From Ignavibacteriaceae bacterium (lineage in GTDB: Bacteria > Bacteroidota > Ignavibacteria > Ignavibacteriales > Ignavibacteriaceae): a DNA stretch of 64,000 nucleotides. The translations under genes and the position numbers were made by a program. A model generated the notes under the pieces. That model made no database searches and had not been told where the DNA came from. It worked only from the letters and a program-made list of their open reading frames with translations. Below are positions 27,826-35,425 of the stretch, piece by piece; within the stretch, counting starts at the first letter, position 1; each line of letters starts with the position of its first letter. The stretch is taken from positions 186,001 through 250,000 of the forward strand of contig WBUK01000002.1 in the NCBI GenBank assembly GCA_008933765.1, in the 5' to 3' direction.

Positions 27826-27993
27826 TTAAACCCTTAAACCGCTAAACGGGCAAACAGTTAAACAGTTTAACAGTTAAACAGTTAAACAGTTAAACAGTTA
27901 AACAGTTAAACAGTTAAACAGTTAAACAGTTAAACAGTTAAACAGTTAAACAGTTTAACGGACAAACACTTAAACAGCTAAACCCTTTAAACC
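27826..27993. repeat. 8-bp tandem repeat array (TTAAACAG)n
   Basis: About 21 octamer units in strict 8-bp register. Twelve are exact TTAAACAG, ten of them in one unbroken row from 27874 to 27953; units at both ends are degenerate (TTAAACCC, CTAAACGG, ACAAACAC). Since 8 is not a multiple of three, the TAA falls in every frame, so nothing can be translated through it on the plus strand. It fills most of the 261-bp gap between the convergent apt and lysine aminotransferase genes. Confidence 0.97.
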
Positions 27994-28021
27994 CTTACAC
28001 TAACCGATTTGTTTAAAACTT

Positions 28022-28046
28022 CAGCGGCTCCCGCCGGGAGCCGCTG
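28022..28046 (-). terminator. GC-rich hairpin downstream of lysine aminotransferase
   Basis: A perfect 11-bp stem CAGCGGCTCCC, loop GCC, GGGAGCCGCTG. On the minus strand it lies 37 bases after the aminotransferase stop and is followed by AAGTTTT, a weak T-run, so it most likely ends that transcript; it may also stop read-through from apt. Confidence 0.7.
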
Positions 28047-28082
28047 CAAGTGCAAGTAGTTTAAAGGTATATCAACTTTATT

Positions 28083-29426
28083 TTATTTGACCTGAGAATT
28101 TAACACTTCTCTGATAATTTTGCAACCCTTTAATAATTCATCTTTTTCTATAGTAAGGGGAGTTCTAAAGCGAACACTTCTTTCGCCGCAAGAAAGAATA
28201 ATCAGTTTTTCTTTCCAGCATTTCGAGATAAATTCATTACGGGTTTCCTTATCCTGCATATCGAAAGCGCACATCAAGCCTTTTCCGCGCACATTCGAAA
28301 TTTTAGTCGGAAATTCTCTCTGCATGTCGTAAAGTTCATTCAGCAGCACTTCGCCCATTTCGGCAGAGCGTTCAACCAAACCATCTTCGTGAATCACTTC
28401 GATGATCTTGGCGGCGCGCACCATATCAGTGAAATTTCCGCCCCAGGTAGAGTTAATTCTTGAAGAAACTTTGAATACATTGTCAGGCTCTTCATTTACT
28501 CTGTCGCTTACCATTATTCCGCAAACCTGCATTTTCTTGCCAAAAGACAAAATATCAGGCATTACGAAGTGCTCGGCAGCCCACATTTTACCCGTCAGAC
28601 CAAGCCCTGTCTGAACCTCATCGAACATCAGCATGATATCGTTTTCGTCAGCGATTTCTCTTAGTTTCATTAAAAATTCTTTTCTGAAGTGATTATCGCC
28701 ACCTTCTGCCTGAATTGGTTCGATTATTATCACTGCGATGTCGTCACGGTTAGCCTTAATTGCTGCATAAATTTCATTAATCGACTGCTCTTCGGCTTTA
28801 ATAACGGCTTCAAGATTATTTTCCAACGGAAAAGTTATTTTCGGGTTGGAGACCCGGGGCCAGTTGAATTTTGGGAAGAGATTGACTTTATTCGGGTCAG
28901 TGTTTGTAAGCGACATCGTATAGCCTGTTCTTCCGTGAAACGCTTCGCGGAAGTGCAGCACTTGATGACCTTTTTCTTCCTTATATCCTTTTCTGAAATT
29001 CTTCCTTACTTTCCAGTCGAAAGCAACTTTCAGACCATTTTCCACTGCAACGGCACCGCCTTCAACAAAGAACAGATACTTAAAGTGATCGGGCATTGCA
29101 TAGTTGCTGATGGTGTCAACAAGTTCTGCTTTATTAACGGTATAAACATCGGAGTTAGAAGGTTTGTTTAGTGCAGCCCAGGCAAGTTTTTCTCTAAATT
29201 CAGGTGTATTTAATTTAGGATGGTTCATACCAAGCGCAGAAGAAGCGAAGAATGAGAAAAAATCGAGATATTCTGTACCGGTTCTTTCCTCAACTAAATA
29301 TCTTCCGTGGCTGTTTTTAATATCGAGAACAAAGTCAAAACCATCGGCAAGTATGTGCTTTCTAAGCACTGGAAAAACATCGTTTGCGTTTAAAAAATGT
29401 GTTTCGGTTAAATTATTTATGTGCAT
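28083..29426 (-). CDS. lat: L-lysine 6-aminotransferase
   Basis: Class-III PLP aminotransferase that moves the epsilon amino group of lysine to 2-oxoglutarate, giving 2-aminoadipate semialdehyde. The 447-residue sequence matches the Lat family: FSFFASSALGMNHP near the start, PLP-ring aspartate in MLMFDEVQTGLG (D269), and the Schiff-base lysine in SFGKKMQVCG (K297/K298). It is divergent from the gene for the next step, separated by 324 bases, so the pair is a lysine-to-aminoadipate pathway. The ATG has a GGGAGG site. Confidence 0.93.
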   Translation of the reverse strand: MHINNLTETHFLNANDVFPVLRKHILADGFDFVLDIKNSHGRYLVEERTGTEYLDFFSFFASSALGMNHPKLNTPEFREKLAWAALNKPSNSDVYTVNKAELVDTISNYAMPDHFKYLFFVEGGAVAVENGLKVAFDWKVRKNFRKGYKEEKGHQVLHFREAFHGRTGYTMSLTNTDPNKVNLFPKFNWPRVSNPKITFPLENNLEAVIKAEEQSINEIYAAIKANRDDIAVIIIEPIQAEGGDNHFRKEFLMKLREIADENDIMLMFDEVQTGLGLTGKMWAAEHFVMPDILSFGKKMQVCGIMVSDRVNEEPDNVFKVSSRINSTWGGNFTDMVRAAKIIEVIHEDGLVERSAEMGEVLLNELYDMQREFPTKISNVRGKGLMCAFDMQDKETRNEFISKCWKEKLIILSCGERSVRFRTPLTIEKDELLKGCKIIREVLNSQVK

Positions 29427-29750
29427 ATAGTCCTCCCGAATAGTGGTAATGGATTTAAAAAGTTAGTTAAAATTACAAAATACGGCAGGTGTGTTATTAA
29501 AACACAGACTCAAATTTCGAGACGAAATAGCTTCTCAACAACCTTGGACTGAAAGGCTCGTTGAAAGATCTGAAAGGGGAAAGTGAAAACATTCTTTTCA
29601 TACCGTCAATATACGCATTTTTTCCGTTATAGGAAAGCCATTGTTGTAACATCTGTTACATATTTTTTCGTTTTGTAACTTTTTCTTCAATTTTGAAACA
29701 GTTATATACCTATATTTCGTGTATGAATTTAAATAATTTTAGGAGATAAT
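29427..29750. promoter_or_regulatory. Divergent control region with three palindromes
   Basis: The longest gene-free stretch of the window (324 bp), between the two divergent lysine-catabolism genes. It holds TGTAACA-TC-TGTTACA (29645-29660), TGTGTT-5-AACACA (about 29491-29507) and ATTTCG-AGA-CGAAAT (about 29513-29527). The first has the form of a dimer operator about 90 bases before the dehydrogenase ATG, with a TTGTAAC half-site 15 bases on. An Lrp-like or GntR-like regulator is plausible, but none is encoded here. No tRNA or small ORF of note is seen. Confidence 0.45.
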
Positions 29751-31283
29751 ATGGACTTTCTAAAAGAATTAGGTATTGAAGAGATCAACTACGGTGTTAG
29801 CACAGGGCGAAACTGGAGCAAGACCGACACAGCCGGTAAACTTGAGATATTTTCACCCGGCTCGGGCGAAAAGATTGCTACTGTTTATCAGGGTTCAGAG
29901 GAAGATTATGAAGCGATGGTGCTGAAAGCACAGGAGGCATTTGAGTACTGGCGCGATGTTCCTGCTCCCAAAAGAGGGGAGATAGTCAGACAGATAGGTG
30001 TAGAACTTAGAAAATATAAAGATGCACTCGGCAGGCTTGTATCGTACGAAATGGGTAAATCACTGCAGGAAGGTTGGGGCGAAGTACAGGAAATGATCGA
30101 TATTTGTGATTTTGCCGTTGGTCTTTCCCGCCAGTTATATGGTCTATCGATGCACTCGGAGCGCCCAAACCACAGAATGTACGAGCAATGGCACCCACTT
30201 GGAATAGTCTGCACCATTTCCGCTTTTAATTTCCCCGTTGCTGTTTATTCCTGGAACAGCACAATAGCCGCAGTGTGTGGCAATGTAAATCTTTGGAAAC
30301 CGAGTTCAAAGGTACCTTTAACCGCAATAGCCGTTCAAAAGATAATTGCACGCGTTGTTGAAGCAAACGATTTGCCCGAAGGAATATTTTCGTTGGTAAT
30401 CGGTAAAGGTTCCACTGTTGGCGAAAGAATCCTTAATGATAAAAGAGTTCCTTTGATTTCACTAACCGGTTCAACAAAAGTCGGCCGTCATGCCAATGCA
30501 ATTATTGCCGCGCGTTTTGGGAAATCAATCATGGAACTTGGCGGAAATAATGCAATTATAGTTACCCAGGATGCGGACCTGAAATTAGCAATTCCCGCCA
30601 TAGTTTTTGGTGCAGTTGGCACCGCCGGGCAAAGATGTACCTCTACCAGACGCGTTATCATTCACGAAAGCATGTACGATCAGGTTAAAGAATCGTTGCT
30701 TAAAGCATACGGTTCACTTAAGATTGGTAACCCGCTTGATGTTTCGAACCATGTCGGCCCTTTGATTGATAAAGATGCAGTTAAAGATTTCACAAATGCC
30801 CTTGACGAAGTTAAAAAAGAAGGCGGTAAAATTATTTACGGCGGTGAAGTTCTCTCAGGTGCCGGTTATGAGTCGGGATGTTATGTCCGCCCCGCAATTT
30901 GTGAGGTAGAAAACCACTATTCAATCGTACAGGAAGAGACATTTGCACCCATTCTTTATCTGATTAAGTATAAGGGAGATGTTAAGGAAGCAATAAAACT
31001 GCACAACAGTGTGGTTCAGGGGCTTTCTTCCTCAATCTTTTCACTTAATCTCCGTGAAACTGAAGAGTTCCTTTCGGCTCGCGGTTCAGATTGCGGTATT
31101 GCAAATGTTAACATCGGAACTTCCGGCGCAGAAATTGGCGGCGCTTTCGGCGGTGAAAAAGAAACCGGTGGTGGTAGGGAATCAGGCTCCGACGCTTGGC
31201 GAGCTTATATGAGAAGACAGACCAACACGATTAACTTCTCGACTGAAATGCCGTTGGCACAGGGAATTAAATTTGACATTTAA
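29751..31283 (+). CDS. 2-aminoadipate semialdehyde dehydrogenase (ALDH7 family)
   Basis: NAD(P)-dependent aldehyde dehydrogenase of 510 residues, close to the ALDH7/AmaB group that oxidises aminoadipate semialdehyde to 2-aminoadipate. The catalytic cysteine is C296 in GTAGQRCTSTRR, the general base E262 in MELGGNN, and the cofactor block is SLTGSTKVG. The C-terminal GGAFGGEKETGGGRESGSD is typical of ALDH7. Pairing with lysine 6-aminotransferase across a shared control region supports the substrate. The ATG has an AGGAG site. Confidence 0.92.
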   Translation: MDFLKELGIEEINYGVSTGRNWSKTDTAGKLEIFSPGSGEKIATVYQGSEEDYEAMVLKAQEAFEYWRDVPAPKRGEIVRQIGVELRKYKDALGRLVSYEMGKSLQEGWGEVQEMIDICDFAVGLSRQLYGLSMHSERPNHRMYEQWHPLGIVCTISAFNFPVAVYSWNSTIAAVCGNVNLWKPSSKVPLTAIAVQKIIARVVEANDLPEGIFSLVIGKGSTVGERILNDKRVPLISLTGSTKVGRHANAIIAARFGKSIMELGGNNAIIVTQDADLKLAIPAIVFGAVGTAGQRCTSTRRVIIHESMYDQVKESLLKAYGSLKIGNPLDVSNHVGPLIDKDAVKDFTNALDEVKKEGGKIIYGGEVLSGAGYESGCYVRPAICEVENHYSIVQEETFAPILYLIKYKGDVKEAIKLHNSVVQGLSSSIFSLNLRETEEFLSARGSDCGIANVNIGTSGAEIGGAFGGEKETGGGRESGSDAWRAYMRRQTNTINFSTEMPLAQGIKFDI

Positions 31284-31424
31284 TTCATTTGGTGCCTGCC
31301 GGTTTACCAAATAGTAATCCGTGATTCTTCATTGTTTTGGGAAACATGGCAAAACTAAAAGGTAAAGTAAATCAGATAAGATTTTAGTATATATTACTGC
31401 TGAAATAAAATATAGTGCTTAAAC

Positions 31425-31462
31425 AAAAAAAGGACCTAACATAAATGTTCGGTCTTTTTTTT
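31425..31462. terminator. Bidirectional terminator
   Basis: A run of A, then GACC-T-AACA, loop TAAA, TGTT-C-GGTC, then eight T. The stem has one T/C mismatch. It lies between the convergent dehydrogenase and DegP-like genes and has the A-run and T-run needed to work on both strands. Confidence 0.85.
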
Positions 31463-31545
31463 ATTTTCCGTTTACGAATTTCCGGAAGTTTGGGTAATTA
31501 ACATTTTGTAAAAATTAAGTTCAATCTGAATCAATTTATACAAAT

Positions 31546-32685
31546 TTAATTATTTCTTTCCAAATCCATTTCTAAAGTAATATTGCTCCCGTCTCTCAGA
31601 ACGGTGAACTCTGCGGTTTGCCCTGACCGGTATTCTTGAAGAGCGCCATTCAGGGTGTTCGTGTTGCTGATTTTATATTCACCAAGTGCCAGAATAACAT
31701 CACCTTTTTTAAAGCCGGCTTTATCAGCGGGTGAACCACTTACTACTTTGTTAACAATTACACCGCGAGTATTTTGCAGTTTGTAATAAGAAGCAATTTT
31801 TTCGTCAATATCCTGTACGCCTAAACCGGTGGAAAAATTGCGGTCAATTTCACCATTTCTTTTTAACTCGTCAACAATTCTCTTAACTTTGTTAACTGGG
31901 ATTGCAAACCCCAGCCCGATGCTGCCTTTTCCGCTCCCAGTTGAGTAGATTATAGTGTTAATACCAATAACATCACCAAGAGCATTAACCAAAGGACCTC
32001 CGGAGTTACCTCCGTTAATTGCAGCGTCTGTTTGTATCATCTTCAGGTAGAACCTGCCTTCAACCGGTTCAAGATTCATGTTGATTGCTGAAATTACACC
32101 CACTGTAACAGTTGGTTGGTCATTCACATCAAACAAGCCAAACGGGTTTCCGAGCGCAATCGACCATTCACCGATAATAATGTCATCCGATTTGCCAAGT
32201 TTAAGATAAGGTAAGTTTTTCTCATTGATTTTAAGCAGACAAATATCGGAGACACGATCTGTTCCGACAACTTTTGCTTCGAAGTGTCTTCCGTCGGTAA
32301 GGGTAACAGTAACTTTTTTAGCGTTGCCGGCAACATGGTCGTTGGTTAAAATATAACCGTCTGATGAGATCAGAAACCCGGAACCAAGCCCTTTGACTTC
32401 CTGGGAGTAGCTTTGGTCACCAAAAAATTGCTGAAAAAACGGATCGTCAAAAAATGGGTTGAAAAATGGGTTATTTACTTGCCTGACCTCAATAACATTA
32501 ATTCCCACAATAGCCGGTGCCACTTTAGCAACCGTTTTTGTAATAATACTTTCTCTTTCAGCTTTTGGAGAATTAGCATTCTCAAAGATGCTTTTTTCAG
32601 TTTCGTTATCACCGTTAATGAAGAAAAAAGCTGCAGAGAACATCACTAATACAGTAATTGTTGCTATAACGATTTTCTTTTTCAT
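31546..32685 (-). CDS. DegP/HtrA-type periplasmic serine protease, one PDZ domain
   Basis: Envelope quality-control protease of 379 residues. An N-terminal anchor or signal sequence (about 5-23) is followed by a trypsin-like domain with catalytic H117 (LTNDHV), D147 (SDICLL) and S228 (GGNSGGP), and one PDZ domain (about 285-375). A Phe/Pro-rich loop at 71-90 (NPFFNPFFDDPFFQQFF) fits the LA loop seen in this family. With one PDZ it is like DegS or the shorter HtrA forms. It is divergent from the hydrogenase operon. Confidence 0.93.
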   Translation of the reverse strand: MKKKIVIATITVLVMFSAAFFFINGDNETEKSIFENANSPKAERESIITKTVAKVAPAIVGINVIEVRQVNNPFFNPFFDDPFFQQFFGDQSYSQEVKGLGSGFLISSDGYILTNDHVAGNAKKVTVTLTDGRHFEAKVVGTDRVSDICLLKINEKNLPYLKLGKSDDIIIGEWSIALGNPFGLFDVNDQPTVTVGVISAINMNLEPVEGRFYLKMIQTDAAINGGNSGGPLVNALGDVIGINTIIYSTGSGKGSIGLGFAIPVNKVKRIVDELKRNGEIDRNFSTGLGVQDIDEKIASYYKLQNTRGVIVNKVVSGSPADKAGFKKGDVILALGEYKISNTNTLNGALQEYRSGQTAEFTVLRDGSNITLEMDLERNN

Positions 32686-32834
32686 CTTAAACCTCAGTTA
32701 AAATTTTACTTTGCTTACTGCAAAAATAAACAACTGATGAATATTAGTGTTAACTCAATTTACACCGTTTTTCTAATTGTTGAAAAACTGACTCTTGTTT
32801 ATGAGAAATTAAAGAGTATAGCAATAAGCGTGCC

Positions 32835-32849
32835 ACCGATAATTTCGGT
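32835..32849. promoter_or_regulatory. Inverted repeat upstream of the hydrogenase promoter
   Basis: ACCGA-TAATT-TCGGT, a 5-5-5 palindrome 23 bases upstream of the sigma-54-like element. It could be a site for an enhancer-binding protein, though these usually sit farther away. Function inferred only. Confidence 0.3.
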
Positions 32850-32871
32850 TGTTAAACAAGGAATATTTTTT

Positions 32872-32887
32872 TGGCATGAATATTGCT
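32872..32887 (+). promoter_or_regulatory. Sigma-54 (-24/-12) promoter for hydCBA
   Basis: TGGCAT-GAATA-TTGCT, preceded by T. Against the consensus YTGGCACGRNNNTTGCW there is one mismatch (T for C after TGGCA), and the invariant GG and GC pairs have the right spacing. Transcription would begin near 32898, about 40 bases before the hydC ATG. This would put the hydrogenase under RpoN and an activator; neither is encoded in the window. Confidence 0.6.
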
Positions 32888-32938
32888 TTATTTTTAGCAA
32901 CTCATTAATTAATTGAGGAACTCATTAAGGATTTTGAA

Positions 32939-33430
32939 ATGGCAAATCAAATAATCGAGAAATACCCTAAAAACGACAGAAGCATCTTAATACCATTACT
33001 TCAGGATATCCAGGAAGAAAACGGTTATTTACCTGAAGATGTATTAAAGGAAGCAGCAGCACACATCGGAATTTCGATGAGTTCTATTTACGGCGTGGCA
33101 ACTTTCTACAACCAGTTCCGCTTAACTCCTCTCGGTAAAAATGTTATCAGAGTGTGCAGAGGAACTGCCTGCCATGTTAAGAACTCGGCAAATATTCTAT
33201 TTGGGCTGGAAACTGCATTAAACATTAAAGCCGGTCAAACAACCCGGGATAAAAATTTCACATTAGAAGTGGTTAGTTGCATCGGTGCATGTTCCATTGC
33301 CCCGGTTATCTGTATTAACGATGATTATTACGGAAGAGTTACTGTTAAAGAAATTGACCGAATACTTAAAAAATACCAGCCGGTGCAGCCAAAACCTTCG
33401 CCTCAAAAAGCTGAGGAGGTGGTAAAATGA
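32939..33430 (+). CDS. hydC: [FeFe] hydrogenase subunit HydC (NuoE-like)
   Basis: A 163-residue NuoE-like subunit with a [2Fe-2S] thioredoxin-like domain. The four cysteine ligands are in CRGTACHV and CIGACSIAP, preceded by the helical LQDIQEENGYLP and GVATFYNQF. It passes electrons between the NADH/FMN site of HydB and HydA. The Pro/Lys-rich tail is normal. Its stop overlaps the HydB start (ATGA). It is the first gene after the sigma-54-like promoter. Confidence 0.94.
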   Translation: MANQIIEKYPKNDRSILIPLLQDIQEENGYLPEDVLKEAAAHIGISMSSIYGVATFYNQFRLTPLGKNVIRVCRGTACHVKNSANILFGLETALNIKAGQTTRDKNFTLEVVSCIGACSIAPVICINDDYYGRVTVKEIDRILKKYQPVQPKPSPQKAEEVVK

Positions 33431-35412
33431 AGAACTTTATGGAAAAATGCTGTAGCGAATGTTGGCACACCCCCGAAAACCAATGCCAGTACTTCGTGCA
33501 ATGTTGCACAGAAGGTCCTCTCTGCCATCACAGCGATGAATGTACAGCAAAAATTAAAGAATATAACGCACAGCTGCTTTTCAAAAAGCATGATGAACCC
33601 GTTATCTTCATCGGAGCCGGAACCTGTGGCTTGGCTGCAGGTGCTGCAAAAGTTGAAGAGACAATTAAAACTGAACTTGCTAAGCACAACATCAATGCTA
33701 CAATTATAAGAACCGGATGTATCGGTTATTGTGCCAGAGAACCCATTGTGGATATTAAACTGCCGAACGGTGAAAGAATCGCTTACTGCGAAGTAACACC
33801 TAAGTTAGTTCCTAAGCTTGTTCAGACAACAATAATTGACGGCGGTGTCTTAGAGTCTAACCTGCTTGGCAGCCATGAGCGCAAGTCAGAAATCTGTTCT
33901 TCTCTTTACGACAATCCTTTCTTCGCTCTGCAAAAGAAGATCGTTCTCGAGAATTGCGGAATAATCAACCCTGATTCAATTGACGCTTACATTGCAAATG
34001 GTGGTTTCAGAGGAATTAACAAAGCCTTAAAATTAATGACCAACGAGGAAGTGGTTAAAGAAATTCTGGATTCCGGCTTGAGAGGCAGGGGCGGCGCAGG
34101 CTTCCCAACAGGGAAAAAATGGGAACTTGCTATGAAGCAAAAATCGGATACCAAATACATCATTTGTAACGCAGATGAGGGTGATCCCGGTGCTTTCATG
34201 GATAGATCAGTTCTCGAAAGTGACCCTTACAAACTGATCGAAGGAATGATGATCGCAGGCTACGCAATAGGCGCGAATTTTGGTTATATCTATTGCCGTG
34301 CAGAGTATCCACTGGCAATTTCACGCTTAACTCACTGTATTGAAGAATGTGAAAAATACGGTATTCTTGGTGAAAACATTCTGAACAGTGGTTTCAACTT
34401 CAGACTGAAAATCAAGAAGGGTGCCGGCGCATTCGTTTGCGGCGAAGAAACCGCTCTTATTGCCTCGATTGAAGGAAAAAGAGGGATGCCGAAACCAAGA
34501 CCGCCATTCCCGGTGGTTGCAGGTTTATGGGGCAAACCAACGGTAATTAACAATGTGGAAACATTGGCAAACATCTCTTCGATAATCAACAAAGGAGCCG
34601 AATGGTTCGCAAGTGTTGGAACTGACCGAAGCAGAGGTACTAAAGTTTTCGCACTCTCGGGGAAAATTGTTAACACCGGGTTGGTTGAAATCCCGATGGG
34701 AATAACCTTGGAAGATGTTGTTTTCAAGATCGGAGGAGGAATCCCATTCAACAAAAAGTTCAAAGCCGTTCAAATTGGCGGACCCTCCGGCGGATGTTTA
34801 CCGATGAGCGTAATTCAAACTCCGGTTGAGTACGAAACGCTGAAAGAAGTCGGAGCCATGATGGGCTCAGGTGGTTTCGTTGTAATGGATGAAGATACAT
34901 GTATGGTTGACATCGCAAGATTCTTTCTTAACTTTATTAAGGATGAGTCGTGCGGAAAGTGCGTTCCTTGCAGAGAAGGTACAAAAAGGATGCTGGAAAT
35001 AATAGAGCGCATTCCGGTTGCATACGACGACAAAAATGACAAGACCGATCAGCTCAACCGATTCAAAGGAATAATTGGATTAAAACGGCTTGCAGAAGTG
35101 ATAAAAGATACTTCTCTTTGCGGTTTAGGGCAATCGGCTCCGAACCCTGTTCTTTCAGGATTAAAATATTTCAAGGATGAGTATGAGGAACACCTGTTCG
35201 ACAGACACTGCCGCGCGGGTGTTTGTAAAGAACTTCTTACTTTTTCAATCGACAACACATTGTGTACCGGGTGCGGTCTCTGCAAGAAGAAATGCCCGAA
35301 CGAAGCGATTGTTGGTCAGAAAGGAGAAGGACACTTCATACTTCAAGACAAGTGTATTCAGTGTGGAATGTGCCTTGAAACCTGTAGATTCTGTGCAATT
35401 AATGTGAACTGA
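33427..35412 (+). CDS. hydB: [FeFe] hydrogenase subunit HydB (NuoF-like, FMN/NAD site)
   Basis: The flavin subunit of the trimeric, probably electron-bifurcating hydrogenase, linking NADH, ferredoxin and H2. From N to C: a compact Cys-rich segment with eight cysteines in residues 8-39; a thioredoxin-like [2Fe-2S] domain (TGCIGYCAREP); the NuoF core with GRGGAGFPTGKKW and CNADEGDPGAFMDRS for NADH/FMN; the 4Fe-4S site SCGKCVPCREGT; and two C-terminal 4Fe-4S motifs (CTGCGLCKKKCP, CIQCGMCLETC). Length 661. The Cys-rich head is the least usual part. hydA begins 13 bases later with an AGGAGG site. Confidence 0.95.
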   Translation: MKNFMEKCCSECWHTPENQCQYFVQCCTEGPLCHHSDECTAKIKEYNAQLLFKKHDEPVIFIGAGTCGLAAGAAKVEETIKTELAKHNINATIIRTGCIGYCAREPIVDIKLPNGERIAYCEVTPKLVPKLVQTTIIDGGVLESNLLGSHERKSEICSSLYDNPFFALQKKIVLENCGIINPDSIDAYIANGGFRGINKALKLMTNEEVVKEILDSGLRGRGGAGFPTGKKWELAMKQKSDTKYIICNADEGDPGAFMDRSVLESDPYKLIEGMMIAGYAIGANFGYIYCRAEYPLAISRLTHCIEECEKYGILGENILNSGFNFRLKIKKGAGAFVCGEETALIASIEGKRGMPKPRPPFPVVAGLWGKPTVINNVETLANISSIINKGAEWFASVGTDRSRGTKVFALSGKIVNTGLVEIPMGITLEDVVFKIGGGIPFNKKFKAVQIGGPSGGCLPMSVIQTPVEYETLKEVGAMMGSGGFVVMDEDTCMVDIARFFLNFIKDESCGKCVPCREGTKRMLEIIERIPVAYDDKNDKTDQLNRFKGIIGLKRLAEVIKDTSLCGLGQSAPNPVLSGLKYFKDEYEEHLFDRHCRAGVCKELLTFSIDNTLCTGCGLCKKKCPNEAIVGQKGEGHFILQDKCIQCGMCLETCRFCAINVN

Positions 35413-35425
35413 GGAGGAAATTGAG

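Noticed and set aside
27826..27993. Octamer array as a CRISPR array
   Set aside because: Units are 8 bp and head to tail without spacers; there are no cas genes nearby.
28689..29171. 160-codon open frame on the plus strand opposite lat
   Set aside because: It lies wholly antisense to a clearly conserved aminotransferase, with no start signal or recognisable product.
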